Shown piece after piece: positions 1 through 23,138 of a stretch of DNA of 64,000 bases. The stretch spans positions 24,034,950-24,098,949 of the forward strand of contig NC_090177.1 in assembly GCF_024679245.1 (NCBI RefSeq), read 5' to 3'. Source of the stretch: Pseudorasbora parva. Its lineage: Eukaryota; Chordata; Actinopteri; Cypriniformes; Gobionidae. The translations under genes were made by a program, and so were the position numbers. Below the pieces are notes generated by a model that saw only the letters and a list, made by a program, of their open reading frames with translations, searched no databases and was not told the origin of the DNA. How positions within the stretch are numbered: the stretch's first letter is position 1; each line of letters begins with the position of its first letter.

Positions 1-53
1 CCAGCTCTGCGAGAGTTACTGATGGCCTGTCCAATCATCTCATAGATTTCTAG
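1..53 (-). CDS. ubr4: ubr4 exon 10 (cut by window edge)
   Basis: Residues 364 onward, encoding LEIYEMIGQAISNSRRAG after acceptor TTTAACAG. The exon continues past position 1. Confidence 0.9.
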
Positions 54-3000
54 CTGTTAAAAAAAGTAAAAACAGAAGATCAGCTGTGTACCAAAGACAA
101 TAAAATGATCAAAAGTCATCTGCCACCTTCACTGATGACACCTACACATTTCTGCACAATGGTAGCAGCGTCATTTTCATAGTCTTCCTCCTTGGAGCCA
201 GTGGAGGCTGCACGAAGTTGCAAGCCACTGCCCACCTGCAGTATGGCCATGCAAGTTGCCACACTCACACCTGAGAGAAAAAAAACACACACCTGAAGAT
301 CTCTGCGTACGTCTGAACTCCACAAGGCTTTAAAAAAAATAAAAAATGATGAACCAACCTGCATAGAGGCAGCTTAGTGCTAACACTGTCACATCAAGTA
401 GTCTCCCAGGGGTCAAAGGCTCCAGTACAGGCAAGGAAAGTGTGTCCAAGGCCATGGTCACATCAATCACCAGGGAGTGAAAACTGAAATGAGGATAGAA
501 GTCAGCATACTCACTCTCAACAGATTCAACAAACAGCAGTGAGCTGAGGGTGTCTGGTTTACCCGTTGCGGACAGCGGTAGCATCTGCCACAGTGGCCGG
601 CATGATGAAGAAAGAGTTGGCGGATACCGCATCCTGGAAGCGGTTGATATACCGTAAGAAGTAGGGAAGGTTGAGGCACACACGCAGCAACTTCTCTGAA
701 CCCCCTGTAATGTATGAGATGAGAATAAGGACTTATACTGTGGAACAAAATTTCAGCTTAATTTCAACATGCATTGTTTTGATTTATCAATGTTTTATTT
801 CTAATTTCTGATCTTACAATATTAACAGCTTTGAGCAACTCAAATAACAGTTTACATTTCTAGTTCCTATGCATAAAAGAAACCAGCAAAAAAACTAAAC
901 ATTGACAATAGAACCACAAAAATGATAGGATTGGCTACATAGCCTCAAATTTCTGTATACACTACTGTTCCAAAAGTTACTGTTCATGTTTTTGAAAGAA
1001 GCCTCACGCTACTTTAATATATTTTTAAAATGTAATTTATTCCTGTGATGCAAAGCTGAATTTATCCTACAAACGCATCATTACACCAGTCTTCAGTGTC
1101 ACATGACCCTTCAGAAATCCTTCTGATATTGTGATTCAGTGCTCAAGAAATATTTTGTATTATAAATGTTGAAAAAAATATTTTTAATGCGTTGTTGCTG
1201 AATGAAAGTATTAATTTCTTTCAAAATTATCTTAACACCAAACATTTGAACAATAGAGTATTTTTTTATTTATATGCTATTTATTTATGTGTATATATAT
1301 TTTATTTATGTCTCTGGACTTCGATTATTTTGGTAATTGATCGATAGTTTTGACAATTAACCAAGTAATCTGATTTTTAAAGCAACTAATCATATGGTTT
1401 TATCGAACAACTTCTAAAATACATAATATAAACAATCATCTTATGTACATTATGTAATATAACAAATGCCGGCAGAGGTCTTTTTTCATATTGAGGTCTT
1501 TCCTGGTTCGGTTGAAAAACGCCCCATAATTACAGCCCAATGGAGCAGATTCAGACTCATATTCTGACTAGACTTGAGTATGACCACGTCAGGCTAGCAT
1601 TTACTGTGACTGGAGCCGCTCTGAAATGCACGCAACCTACACATATGCAAATAATTAAAGCGCATATATAGTAAACCCGTAGGGCACATATTTAATTAAT
1701 TCCATTGCAGTCTTTACAAATTCTCAATAGCATTATCTATGTTGTACAATGGATTTTAAATGGTTTTAATACAATTTGCAGTCTTAGAAAATGGTCTCAT
1801 AATGCAGTTATTGGAAAATGGATTCTCGTCCATGGAATGCTTGAATCGGTTACATGGTATGATTTGATCATGTGTTATTTGTGTTGAAAAGTTTGAGCTC
1901 ACCTAATTCTTGTAAACTGGACACATTTTGAGAGATGAAGGCATTCTTCATTTTGGCCTGCATTGCCTGATCTGTTGTCTGGTCATCACACTCATTCTCA
2001 CCCTGTAAACACATAACATTACAGTTTTATCCTTAAACCTCTTTGTTCACTAATAACAAACAGCAGTAATCCCAAGAGTGATCACTTCACATCATTATCT
2101 GTGTTAGTGTTAACATGGACCATAATAATTAATTTGTAGGACTTGTAGCACAGTTGGAATTGGAAAAAAACAACTCGATAGGACGTGTAAAAAAACTTGA
2201 CCGGATTGAATACTGAAGCCGGGATTTTCTGCACATGTGCAATGATTGACAATTGCCGTTATGAGGTATGATGCACAGAACAAGCTGTTGTTGTTGAATA
2301 TAGCATCATAAACGACTGACATGTCATTCTAAAACTCTCCTTCCATTTATTGTCTGTGAAGTAGTGCAGGACAACATTGTCCTACCAGTCCTTGTTTATG
2401 ACTCATAAACAATGACTCACAGACACCTTGTTTTCAGCACAGGAAGGGGCGTCTTTACAGCTTGATAAATATAATCAGCATGGCACAACGCTTCATGTGC
2501 TCACCATCTCCCTTAAAGAGATAACGATTATGTCTGCTTTTTTAAACAAAGATAAGAAACCATAGGAGGATGGTGAATAGGCGGCAACAGCAAAACTCTA
2601 TTCATGCAGTTTGTGCATGACAAAAGAGCAATTATCAATTCTAATTTCAAGCTGGTGAGAGAGATATATATATAGGGTTGCCACAATTCTCAATATAATA
2701 TTGCACCATTAGGTACAGCATTAACGGTTCAATACGCGCTTGTGAATTGCGTTTTTCCGGTTTTGCATTTCATTCATTATTTTTATTTCTCTCTGTTTTA
2801 AATATTTCTCTGTACATTTTGGCTCTGTTTGAGTGTCGCTGTTTAGCCACGCTTGAAATGCTAGTGTCAGAGAGTTATACTCACTGAACATATCTATTCA
2901 CAATCACGAAAGTTCATTATTTGAATGCGTTTTAAATCCTTGCCAGTTAAACATTTAATTTGCGTGCTTATGCACTGTTTTACATGCGCTGAGCGTGCGC

Positions 3001-6000
3001 ACTAAAAGCCTGACAACAAACACGGGATTATTGGAATAAGTAGTCTTACTGTGCTAACACAGTCAAATACACACAAAGTTAACACAAACAAAAGTCGGTT
3101 ATGTCTAAAGTGAAAGTAAAATTGCGTGTGAAAGTAAAAGTAAATTCACCTCTAAAATTATGTTAATAAAACAACAAAAGACAAAGAGAAAAATCCCTCA
3201 CTGCTCTTGAATAATAATAAAAAATAACTTTAATACAATAACTTTTAATCAATGTATATTTTATATTGAAGACTATGTAATGTTTTAATTTTGCATTTAT
3301 TCATTCAAATTCATACTTAAATGCTGGTGTACATATCTGAGCTGCCACTGTAAATCTTTATATCTATTTATTTTATATTACACAATACACTAAGAATGTG
3401 TACATGGGTTTTTTAAGTAAAGTTCTAAGTTTAAGTAAGGTTTTTCTAAGTCTTTTAAGTAAAATAAAGAAAGTATTGCAATAAAAACATTCTCCTCAAC
3501 CTCTTTCTGTTCCTATCGCCTAATAATAGAATAGCAAAAAAACTAAACGAAAAAAAAGGTTAAAAACCGAGGTATGTATTGAACCGTGAACAAACCGTAT
3601 TGTCATTGTCACTATATGATAAATTAAAATAAGCTGATAACATCACTATTTTCTCCAGAATGACTGTACAGCCAGTTCTAATTTTGCTTGCAATATTGTC
3701 CTGTTTGACACTGTGAAGCTGACACAATCGTGATTGTAAAAGCGCTATATAAATAAAGTTGATTGATTGATTGTTGCATCCCTAATATATATACATAAAC
3801 ATGCACAAACGCAATAATTTTTATTTACCATTCATGTAAACACTACGTTCAGATTTATCAAAGTAACAAAAAGTGTCCATGTAAACACATAGCCATTGTG
3901 AACTCAATTGAAAGAATTATCTTATTAACTAACCTGCATGTGAACGGATGGAGAGGCCAGCACGGTAATGTCAGGGTTAAACACTGACGTCAGCTGATTG
4001 AAAAAGTTCATTTGGACTTCTTTATGTCTGAGTTCGGGGTTAACAGGGGAAGGAAGCTCCTTCTGGTCCTCCACTGGTAAACAAGAGCAAAGATGATTGC
4101 AGAATATCAGCAGACAGAATATCATCTTTGAGTTAACTATTCTGGAAAACAAAGCTTCCTCCTTCTACTATACTGGCAGTCACACAAGGAAAAAAGGTTA
4201 ATAGACTCAGATAAGACAATGCTTTGCAATGGACTGAACTGTGTCACAAAGGATGTTATTTTTTGGACAAATTCAAAATTAATGATTTATTTATAGGGCA
4301 GTCAATCAATTGAAATGAAATTTACTTCCATGATGCATTGTTTAATTATTCAAATTATTTGAATAAAATCATATAAAAATATTTCCTGAGAACCGCCCTC
4401 AAATGGACAATGCTGCAGTAGAAAAATTACATATAATCAAATGTACATTTAAAAAAGTAAATAATAATAGTATTAAATCAACATGCTAAAAGAATGCCAT
4501 AGTAATTTGTTATATTAAAGAATGCAATTACTAAACAGAACAGCTCCCTTCTGACTTGCACCAAACTAATTAAAACTCATAAGAGAGCTTTATTATTAGC
4601 CACAAATAAAAAAATGAGATGATGAAAACAGACACGCAAGAAAATGATGCTTCATTAATTATCATGTATAGCAGATGACAGGCTGTAAAGGGGACAAATT
4701 TAGTTATGACACATGAGGGTACCGCCAGCTCTGCATCAGCAATGCGAGACATGAATGAACTGCAACAGCACAGCACCTTGGGAATCTGTCCATGGAATTT
4801 GACCCAGCAGAATTGCACACTATTGGAACCTGAAATCCTAAAATTCTACAGATCCTCTACCCCTTCGTGTGTATGCTCAATACATATTTTGTCTAAACTG
4901 ATCATTTACCAAAAAAGTATCCTATTTTCGTTCTGCTCCCTTTACCCTCCATTGTACACAGTTGCTATACAGCAACAATTCATTTCTACTAATTTCCTTG
5001 TTATTCTGAAAAAAATGACAATAAATTGCACTATGGAAATTAAAAGAGCAGGCATTAAGGTAGCCAGAGATGTGCTGTTTTGAAGTCATATGACATTGGA
5101 ATGTCCCTCAAAAACCCCTTTTCCCACTGTCACCCACATGGAAGACGCCTGTTTGAAGTGCTCCAGAAATTGCTCAATTAACCTAATTTCTAAACATCTC
5201 TTCTCAAGAGGGAATTTTTTGCAGCTTCAATGGGAAGCAAATTAGATATTTTTAATCACAAATCAATTTTGTCTAACAAAGTTTTACTGTGAAGTACAAC
5301 AGTGGAATTGCAGTAATGTATTTCCCCACTGGGATCTCCTTTAATTACAAAGTAAAAGGCAAAGCAAACATGAAAATCCTACCAATGAAACATCTTCACC
5401 ACCTCAAATTGTTTACTTCTGAGCAGCTGTATTGAAATTACAAGCAAGAGGCTCATCATTAAACACAACAAAACACAGCTGCTGTATATTCCCATCCTCC
5501 AGCACTGGCTCTATATCCAAACCACAGAGATTACATCCAGAAAAACAGGTCATTACCCCAAGCAAGGCATTTCATATGCCTTAGGGTGCTTTCAGTGTCA
5601 GTTTAGCTCAAAGCGGGGTACGGTTTGCATGAAAAACTGGTAATGTGATAGCTGTCATACTGGGGTACCCAACCAGAGACTACATGTAGGGGCTTTCTTC
5701 TCTGAGTCCATTTGCAAGTAGCAGAAAGACGCTTTTATGCAATGCACATACACTAAACCCAAGTGTCGTTCACTCTACTGCACATAATTGCCCTCATTTA
5801 TCAAAAGTGCGTACACCAAATTTCCAGCGTACACCTTGCGTACTTTGAGATTTATCAATATGGACGTTGGCGTACGGCACGCTCAAATCCTATGCCAGCT
5901 CAGGAGGTGGTGTACACACGTTTGAGTTAGTGCGAAAATGCGCAGGAAAACAATAACACCACAAAACGCACTGACAAAGATATGTTAGGCCTATATTATA

Positions 6001-9000
6001 ACCCACTGTAAAAAAACAAAAAACAAGAACATAGTAATTATAAACTTCAGGGTTTATTTTTGTGCAACATGGACGTAAATGTTTAATTTGTGTGATACCA
6101 AGCATTTGATTTGTAGGCATGTATTCATCCAGCTGCGAGCCTGTGCGCTTAACCTGACGGTTCAGGGTTACGCCCGGCAGCTGAGCACGGACTGGGACTG
6201 AAAATAATTCAGACTGTCAAAATAATAAAATTGACATTCTTCTTCTTTTAAATAATAATAATAATAAAATAAATAATAACAACATTCTTCTTTTAAATAA
6301 CAATAAGCGTCATTAATAATAAAAATCATAATAATAATAATAAGAATCTTACAAATTGTCAAGCAATTATTAATGTGAATGAATGGTACTCCACATCACA
6401 TCATCATCACTATCGTACACCCCAATAGCCTACCTACATGTGCCGTGATACGACATTAAATGCTAATTTCAAAATCATTGTTCTGTAAAATAATGCATTG
6501 TGATAATTTCTCATCCAAACTGCTATTTAAAACTGCTGGAGTGCACTTCTCAACCCCCACACTCGTAATTTAGGTCCATATTTTGTTTTTGTGGGTGCCT
6601 TTAATCCCACTCTTTAAACTCCCAAATAAAACAATTTCGCTTTTTGCCACTTCCCTGGTGATCGGCTCGATGGGCGCTTCTCAATCATCTCACTAGTTCT
6701 GTAGTCAGGGCACTGATCAGGGAGTCAGCCCATTGACTTATGTCTTAATCAGTGCCCTGACTAGTGGACTAGTAAGATGATTGAGCGCGCCCGATCTCCA
6801 CGTCGGAGAAGTTTCGCTTCTTTGCCGTCTTCCGTGTGTAGGGCAGGTATTGCGTACACCTGGATTGCAGAGGTGCGCACAGCTTCATAAATCACGCGGT
6901 GAGAGGAGTGTAAGCATAATCTTACACTAACATATATGCCCGTTTCTACGCAAGATTGATAAATGAGGGCCAATGCCACCAAATTATTTCTAAAAAATTG
7001 ACTTAAAACAAATGCGCTTGAACTTGGACCACAGCAAACATGTTTAGGGTGAAACCCATTTACATGTCTTGACATCTCATTTATCTGGTAACACAGGACT
7101 ATGACAATTTAAAACGGCTCTTACCATCAGAAAGTGTCTTGACAGTTTGTGGAAGTTTGGCCGACTTCATCATCGCAGTAAAGGTGATGATCTCTGTCCG
7201 ATCCAATCGACTGCAGCCAGTACAAAGGCCTTTTATTAAGAGGATCAGGTGTTTCTTTGGAGCGGAAAGAGAAAGAAAGTTAGTTTATAAGAAAATGCTC
7301 TTCTTATTCAAAGAGACAGGATGCACACCATGTTCTGATCAAAAGGAGCATGTCTGACCTGAGAGACTGCACATGCTTCATCAGGATTCTCCAGACGCAG
7401 TAATGAGAATTCAATCAATACTTTACATGCTGCAGCTACTGACAGCAGCTGATTTCTGGGGACTAAAACGTGACAGAAAAACTGTTAGTAAAATAATAGT
7501 AAAGAAGAAATGATAAAAGCAATTTAAAACGGGAAGAATAATTCTGAGTATGGCTATATTCCGCTAAAACATATGGTGTATTTCAGCTAGAAATTAAGGA
7601 AATTATAGTTTTAGAACAAAATATTGAAATTTGACATACTTTGTCCACAAACAGTGGTGATGTAATGTGCAGACAGTGCCACAAAAGAGGAGTAGAACGG
7701 CTCATACTGTTTGTCATGGTGAAGAATTTCAGATTCACTATAAAAAAAGAGGAGGAAAACGGTTATAATCAATGTAAATTGCAGTTTGCAATTCATTTTA
7801 CTTGTGTAATGCGACATTTCCAAGAGACCTCAGGTATGTAATGAGATCAAATGTAAGGCAGAACTGCATTATCCAACATGAATTTAAGAATGTCAGAGTA
7901 ACATATCAGAATGCTGCCAGACTGGACTAAAGGACTCTAAGAAATCTATGACTCTCTCACAGATAACCTTATAAAGTTGTCTTAATAGCAAGCATGTAAC
8001 AACTAGTTAGAAATAAAAATTGAAAAACAAATTCAAAAGCTCAAAATAATCTTTTTAGTATGAATTATCTGACACACTGAATGCTTACATGAAAGCAACA
8101 TCAAAGTTTCTAATTTGTGTAAAACTACAACATACATAAACATCATTAAAAAGTGTTTACGGTGCATTGGTGCTGTGTTTAATAATTGCCCAGTTTGTAG
8201 GAGTGTTATGTATATAATATTATAGAATTTCATATTTTAAATTAGCTTTTTAATATATATATATTTTTATATATATAGCTTAATTTAGTTTTAGTAATGT
8301 TGTTTTGTATATATTTCTATTATGCTACATTTTTTTAAAAAAATGTTAATACTACAACTTAAACCTATTTTATTACAGTTAGTTGTTAAGGCAACACCTA
8401 TTTTTATTTAAGCTTTGATATTATTTGATTATTATATTTCAGATTTACTTTAACAAAATGTATTTTTTTAATGGATAAACAATAACACTGGTTTGTACTA
8501 CTATACAAATACAATTCCTTTTAAGCTTTAGGTTTTTATATACATTTATACATTTCCATTGGGAATAAACTTTATTTTTGAACAAATACACTGATGTCAG
8601 CAAACAACATACATACAGAGCACATTAAATGTTCTGAATCCAGACAGATTAATACAGACATATGGTACAGTAACATAATTTAAACTGCAATAGTTTGACT
8701 CAATCATTATTAAACTACTAACATAAACAGGTTTAGTCCAGTATAGGTTGGCAGCTCAGTCGTACTACTTTCACTTTTGACTGGTTAAGTTGCACTTAGC
8801 TAATAATGAATACCGACAAAACAAAAAGACAACAGTTAACGTTTAAAAAAAAAAATCACACATTGAATTCGGTATGTTTACTGTTTATTTTAAAGGTCAT
8901 ACAGTTGTTTGGCTCGTAGTCAGATCAGTGTTTAATCAAGCGTTAAATGACACACACGGTGATTTGTTTACTTGCGCACGCCACTCTTTCTGTGAAAACG

Positions 9001-10042
9001 AAACTTCGATGACAGTACAGATATTTACACCAACAAAACAAGCTTTTGAGATGGCCAATAAGTTTTTGAAATGGACAGCTAACCCCACAACCAACTAAAA
9101 CAGAGAATATCGACGTTTATTTGTTAACCAAAATAGGCTAATTCATAATTAGTGATCCATCATCAACACTAGCACCAGCTGCTAAGTCATAGCTGGCTAG
9201 TTAGCAGGCACACCCCCATATGCATTAATTTGAACCGACTACAATTAAAACTTCCAATAACTGGGACTAATGGGGTTTCCACTGACTGACAGATGAAGGT
9301 TTATTTGGTTGACATTTTAAAGGGACGCTTATGAGTAACTCTTGACAGTGGCTAGCAAGCTAACTAACGTTAGCTTTGTTTAGGGTTAATCGAGGGAGGC
9401 TAACAAGCTCATTCGGTGTCAGTTCATTCATTTCCGACACAAATATAACATCACTTTATTTATGGTTACATGTCGTGGGCTTATGTGGGTTCATTATAAG
9501 TAATCAGCAGTGTTAAAGTATAATTCGGGCCGGTTATATTAGCCTTGAGAATGGATCTCAGGCCTGATGATGAAGCAGAATCTGATGTATCTGCTACTGT
9601 AAATGCACACACAGTAACACTCCAGGTGTCTCAAAACCAAACGAGCTGGCTAAGTAGAGATCACTTTTAGGCATAACATGCGCGTCTTTTTTTTTATTCT
9701 TTGGAACGTGTTTTAGACAGCATTTTGGACCTTCGTGTGCGCAATGGGCACGGCCCAAACCCTCTCATAATTCCCCGAAATGCTGTCAAGGTAGTCAGCT
9801 GACTAGGTTTTGAGACACAGCCTCGGTGCTGCCATAGCATCACAGCTAATGCAGAGTCACTCAACAGTTTATTTCAGCCCTGCACGGGCCAACTCAACAA
9901 ACAAGCCCTCGTCTAACCTGTTTATGATGGATCCTATAAGCTGAGGTAGCTCTTTCGTTTCGAAAGCCGTGTAGGACGCTGATAAAAGTGGCCGTACGGC
10001 TGCGGTCCACTCAGGTTCTCCATCTCCTCCACTCGACGCCAT
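1..10042 (-). CDS. ubr4: ubr4, E3 ubiquitin-protein ligase UBR4, N-terminal exons 1-10 (partial, 3' end outside window)
   Basis: Ten minus-strand exons splice into 1142 nt (about 380 residues) without a stop: 9918-10042, 7640-7737, 7359-7462, 7125-7254, 3934-4073, 1903-2002, 563-704, 359-483, 146-270, 1-53. All phases agree and all visible junctions are GT-AG. The product closely follows the N-terminus of vertebrate UBR4 (p600), for example ILHHDKQYEPFYSSFVAL, EIITFTAMMKSAKLP and FHSLVIDVTMALDTLSL. UBR4 is a roughly 5200-residue N-degron E3 ligase of cytosol and membranes; the UBR box, the hemi-RING region and the rest lie beyond the left edge. The start is the ATG in MASSGGDGEPEW, because the reading frame and exon 1 resemble the mammalian start. 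The fish N-terminus is shorter than my memory of the human one, which has an alanine-rich insert. emc1 lies upstream on the same strand, as in mammals. Confidence 0.95.
146..270 (-). CDS. ubr4: ubr4 exon 9
   Basis: Residues 322-363, encoding VSVATCMAILQVG and KEEDYENDAATIVQK. The donor is TGT|GTAGGT. Confidence 0.94.
359..483 (-). CDS. ubr4: ubr4 exon 8
   Basis: Residues 280-322, encoding FHSLVIDVTMALDTLSLPV and LALSCLYAG. The donor is GCAG|GTTGGT. Confidence 0.95.
563..704 (-). CDS. ubr4: ubr4 exon 7
   Basis: Residues 233-280, encoding EKLLRVCLNLPYFLRYINR and SFFIMPATVADATAVRN. Phases match exons 6 and 8. Confidence 0.95.
958..1240. repeat. Interspersed repeat family A, copy 1 (ubr4 intron 6)
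   Basis: It starts TACACTACTGTTCCAAAAG and contains the blocks TTTTAAAATGTAATTTATTC and CTTCAGTGTCACATGA. The same ordered blocks recur near 20557 and 61158. This is a common cyprinid interspersed repeat, probably a non-autonomous DNA element; I cannot name its family. Confidence 0.65.
1903..2002 (-). CDS. ubr4: ubr4 exon 6
   Basis: Residues 200-233, encoding GENECDDQTTDQ then NAFISQNVSSLQELG. The acidic, polar first half is the least conserved stretch of the visible protein. Confidence 0.92.
2673..3784. mobile_element. hAT-like DNA element in ubr4 intron 5
   Basis: The ends read TAGGGTTGCCAC and GTTGCATCCCTA, a short imperfect inverted repeat of the hAT type, with AT-repeat flanks where an 8-bp duplication cannot be resolved. 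Internal sequence near both ends (GGTTCAATACGCGC; GAGGTATGTATTGAACCG) is also inverted-repeat-like. There is no transposase ORF, so it is non-autonomous. Confidence 0.5.
3640..3773 (+). mobile_element. LINE 3' tail (L2-type end)
   Basis: The stretch ends AAAAGCGCTATATAAATAAA followed by a GTTGATTGATTGATT tail, typical of 3' ends of fish L2-type LINEs or the SINEs that share their tails. It lies inside the hAT-like element and is therefore a younger, 5'-truncated insertion. Confidence 0.55.
3934..4073 (-). CDS. ubr4: ubr4 exon 5
   Basis: Residues 153-199, encoding VEDQKELPSPVNPELR and QMNFFNQLTSVFNP. It lies beyond a 3.05-kb intron that carries a TIR transposon. Confidence 0.94.
5790..6970. 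mobile_element. TIR DNA transposon, non-autonomous (ubr4 intron 4)
   Basis: Perfect 15-bp terminal inverted repeats, GCCCTCATTTATCAA and its complement, bound 1181 bp. The ends carry related sequence (AAGTGCGTACACC; TACGCAAGATTGATAAAT). No transposase is visible; the superfamily (PIF/Harbinger-like is one option) is unproven. Confidence 0.65.
6672..6791. mobile_element. 120-bp palindromic MITE nested in the 5790-6970 element
   Basis: Inverted arms GGGCGCTTCTCAATCATC and GATGATTGAGCGCGCCC enclose a second inverted block, TCAGGGCACTGAT against ATCAGTGCCCTGA. The flanks carry a possible 3-bp GAT duplication. Confidence 0.55.
7125..7254 (-). CDS. ubr4: ubr4 exon 4
   Basis: Residues 110-153, encoding KHLILLIKGLCTGCSRLD and EIITFTAMMKSAKLP. 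The donor is GATG|GTAAGA. Confidence 0.95.
7359..7462 (-). CDS. ubr4: ubr4 exon 3
   Basis: Residues 75-109, encoding IPRNQLLSVAAACKVLIEF and ending VSQ in frame before donor CAG|GTCAGA. Confidence 0.94.
7640..7737 (-). CDS. ubr4: ubr4 exon 2
   Basis: Residues 42-75. The acceptor is TATAG and the donor AAA|GTATGT. It encodes SEILHHDKQYEPFYSSF, almost identical to mammalian UBR4. Confidence 0.95.
7738..9917. other. ubr4 intron 1, no recognised feature
   Basis: A 2.18-kb AT-rich intron. I see no exon, TIR pair or long ORF that I can support. Confidence 0.5.
9918..10042 (-). CDS. ubr4: ubr4 exon 1 (coding part)
   Basis: Codons 1-41 plus two bases, beginning MASSGGDGEPEW and ending LPQLIGSIIN, followed by donor AG|GTTAGA. 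The start codon lies inside an AAGATGGCG motif. Confidence 0.93.
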
Positions 10043-10076
10043 CTTGAGATACTCTATTAGAATCCAAAAGCGGAAA
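10037..10076 (-). promoter_or_regulatory. ubr4: ubr4 proximal promoter: YY1-like and ETS-like motifs
   Basis: On the minus strand AAGATGGCG (10037-10045) overlaps the ATG, matching the YY1 core that often sits at the start codon of TATA-less housekeeping genes. About 30 bases upstream, GCGGAAA on the plus strand (10070-10076) resembles an ETS site. Occupancy is inferred, not shown. Confidence 0.4.
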
Positions 10077-11856
10077 TGAGGTTAATCAGACGCCAGATAA
10101 CAGGAACTGTCGTCAGAGATAACCATGAAAAGTCTTGTGTATGTGTGTTATGTCATAATGTGAGCACGTAGTAACCTTCTAAGGAAGAAAAACATAGGAC
10201 TGATGGACAGTTTTTACTCGTAAGCTTAAAATCGTATCTTGTATTTATTTACAACAGTCGCCACACAGATGAGGAAATGTTTACTTAAAGGGACACCCAA
10301 AAATAAAATTCTGTCATCATGTATTTCCAAACCTGTATTTCATTTTAATAATACCCAAAAGGAAATTATAAGCAGACTGAGCGTCGGTCACTATTCAATT
10401 TAATTATATAAGGAATAATAGAGGCAATGTAAGTGAATAGTGACTGAGGCTGTCATTCTGCCTAACATCTCGTTGTCAACGTGGTGAATATAAACATGTC
10501 AGTATTTGTTTTACTTTTAAAGTATAATTTTTTGCTATACTTTTAAAATCACTCAAAATCATTGCATTGGTTATCAACATTCTTCAAAATATATTTTGTT
10601 CCACAGGATGAAAGTCAGGTTTGTGGCAACATAAGGGTGAGTAAACAGTAACAGATTTATTTTGGGGGGCTGAACTATCCCTTTAATGATCACCCAAAGT
10701 ATTTCAAAGGTTACCTGTACTATCCACAATTGTAGCAGTTCTAACTTCAATACATTTTCAAAACAATTCACGCATTAACAATTAGGAAGGGGATATCTTT
10801 TATTACTGTTTGGGGGAAAAGAACAAATAATTTATGCATATTTAAAAAAAGCATTAGGTTTGTTACCAACTTAACTCTATCTATCCTTTTGTTATAAATA
10901 TTATTAAACTCATTTTGTCTGACATCATTAATTTGCAGCAGAGGGGATGCTTTCAAAATTAAGTATATAAACAGGCCTATTTATGAACAAAAGAATAAAA
11001 ACATTCTGCACAATAGTAAAATTACAAGGATTTGCATGTGTATGAGTTGAAATCAAAGTATGATATGGCATAATAGGATCTTGCTCATAAATATATCAAG
11101 TAAGAACATGGCTCCAAACCATCCAGTGCATTTGACATACCCTAAAAGAACTACAAAAGATTATCCAAACTCTTCCTATGCAGAACCTTCCATTAATGTA
11201 CAGGAGAAAATTATCTAAATGTCTTGACTCTTGAAATATCACAGTTCTCATGAGCACTAGTGCTTGTCCATTCAAATCCTGTACATGAAATGAGGCAGTA
11301 TATTCTCAGCTCAGCAGATCATAATAATACTACTTTAATTAATTTAAAACCAAATCACATGATTCAAAGTTTTGATCAATTTAAATAAAAATGGCAGTCC
11401 CTTTGCAATAACCCTTCCTCAATATTAATACATCAATTCATCCTTCAGTCTCTTCGAAAGGCAGACTCAAGACTTACTTAATTAAATCTAAAATGAAAAA
11501 AATAAAAATAAGACAGTTAATTTGTTATATTAGGCGAGTCTACCTTTAAATCACATGAGTTGTTACCCCGAAAGGCACAATAAATTAACAAATTAGACAG
11601 TGAACTGTTCGATGGGAGAAAAAATAAGACCTACACCATTACATCTCTGAAAAGGGGAAAAAAACTATCATGGCCATCTATGCACTTACACTCAAGACAC
11701 CACAAGATCCCCAAGACAGCTGGTTGCAAAAATACACCAAGCTTATCAAATGATCTTGCAGTTTTGACACGGTCACCAGCTAGTCTCCTGCCATCAATGT
11801 GTCAACCACATTGCAGTGAGGGCGAGAGTGAAGTCAACAGGCCATTAGGATGAGTC
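10043..11856. other. Intergenic: ubr4 promoter to emc1 3' region
   Basis: The interval between the ubr4 start and the emc1 stop should hold the emc1 3' UTR and the ubr4 5' UTR. One MITE (10285-10686) is the only element I recognise. I could not fix the emc1 polyadenylation site. Confidence 0.5.
10285..10686. mobile_element. TTAA-flanked MITE, family B
   Basis: It begins TTAAAGGGACACCCAAAAAT and ends GGGGGGCTGAACTATCCCTTTAA-type, with TTAA at both ends. It belongs to the same family as copies at 15778, 36484 and 60837 (consensus AAAGGGATAGTTCACC). Confidence 0.7.
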
Positions 11857-23138
<11,282 letters not shown>

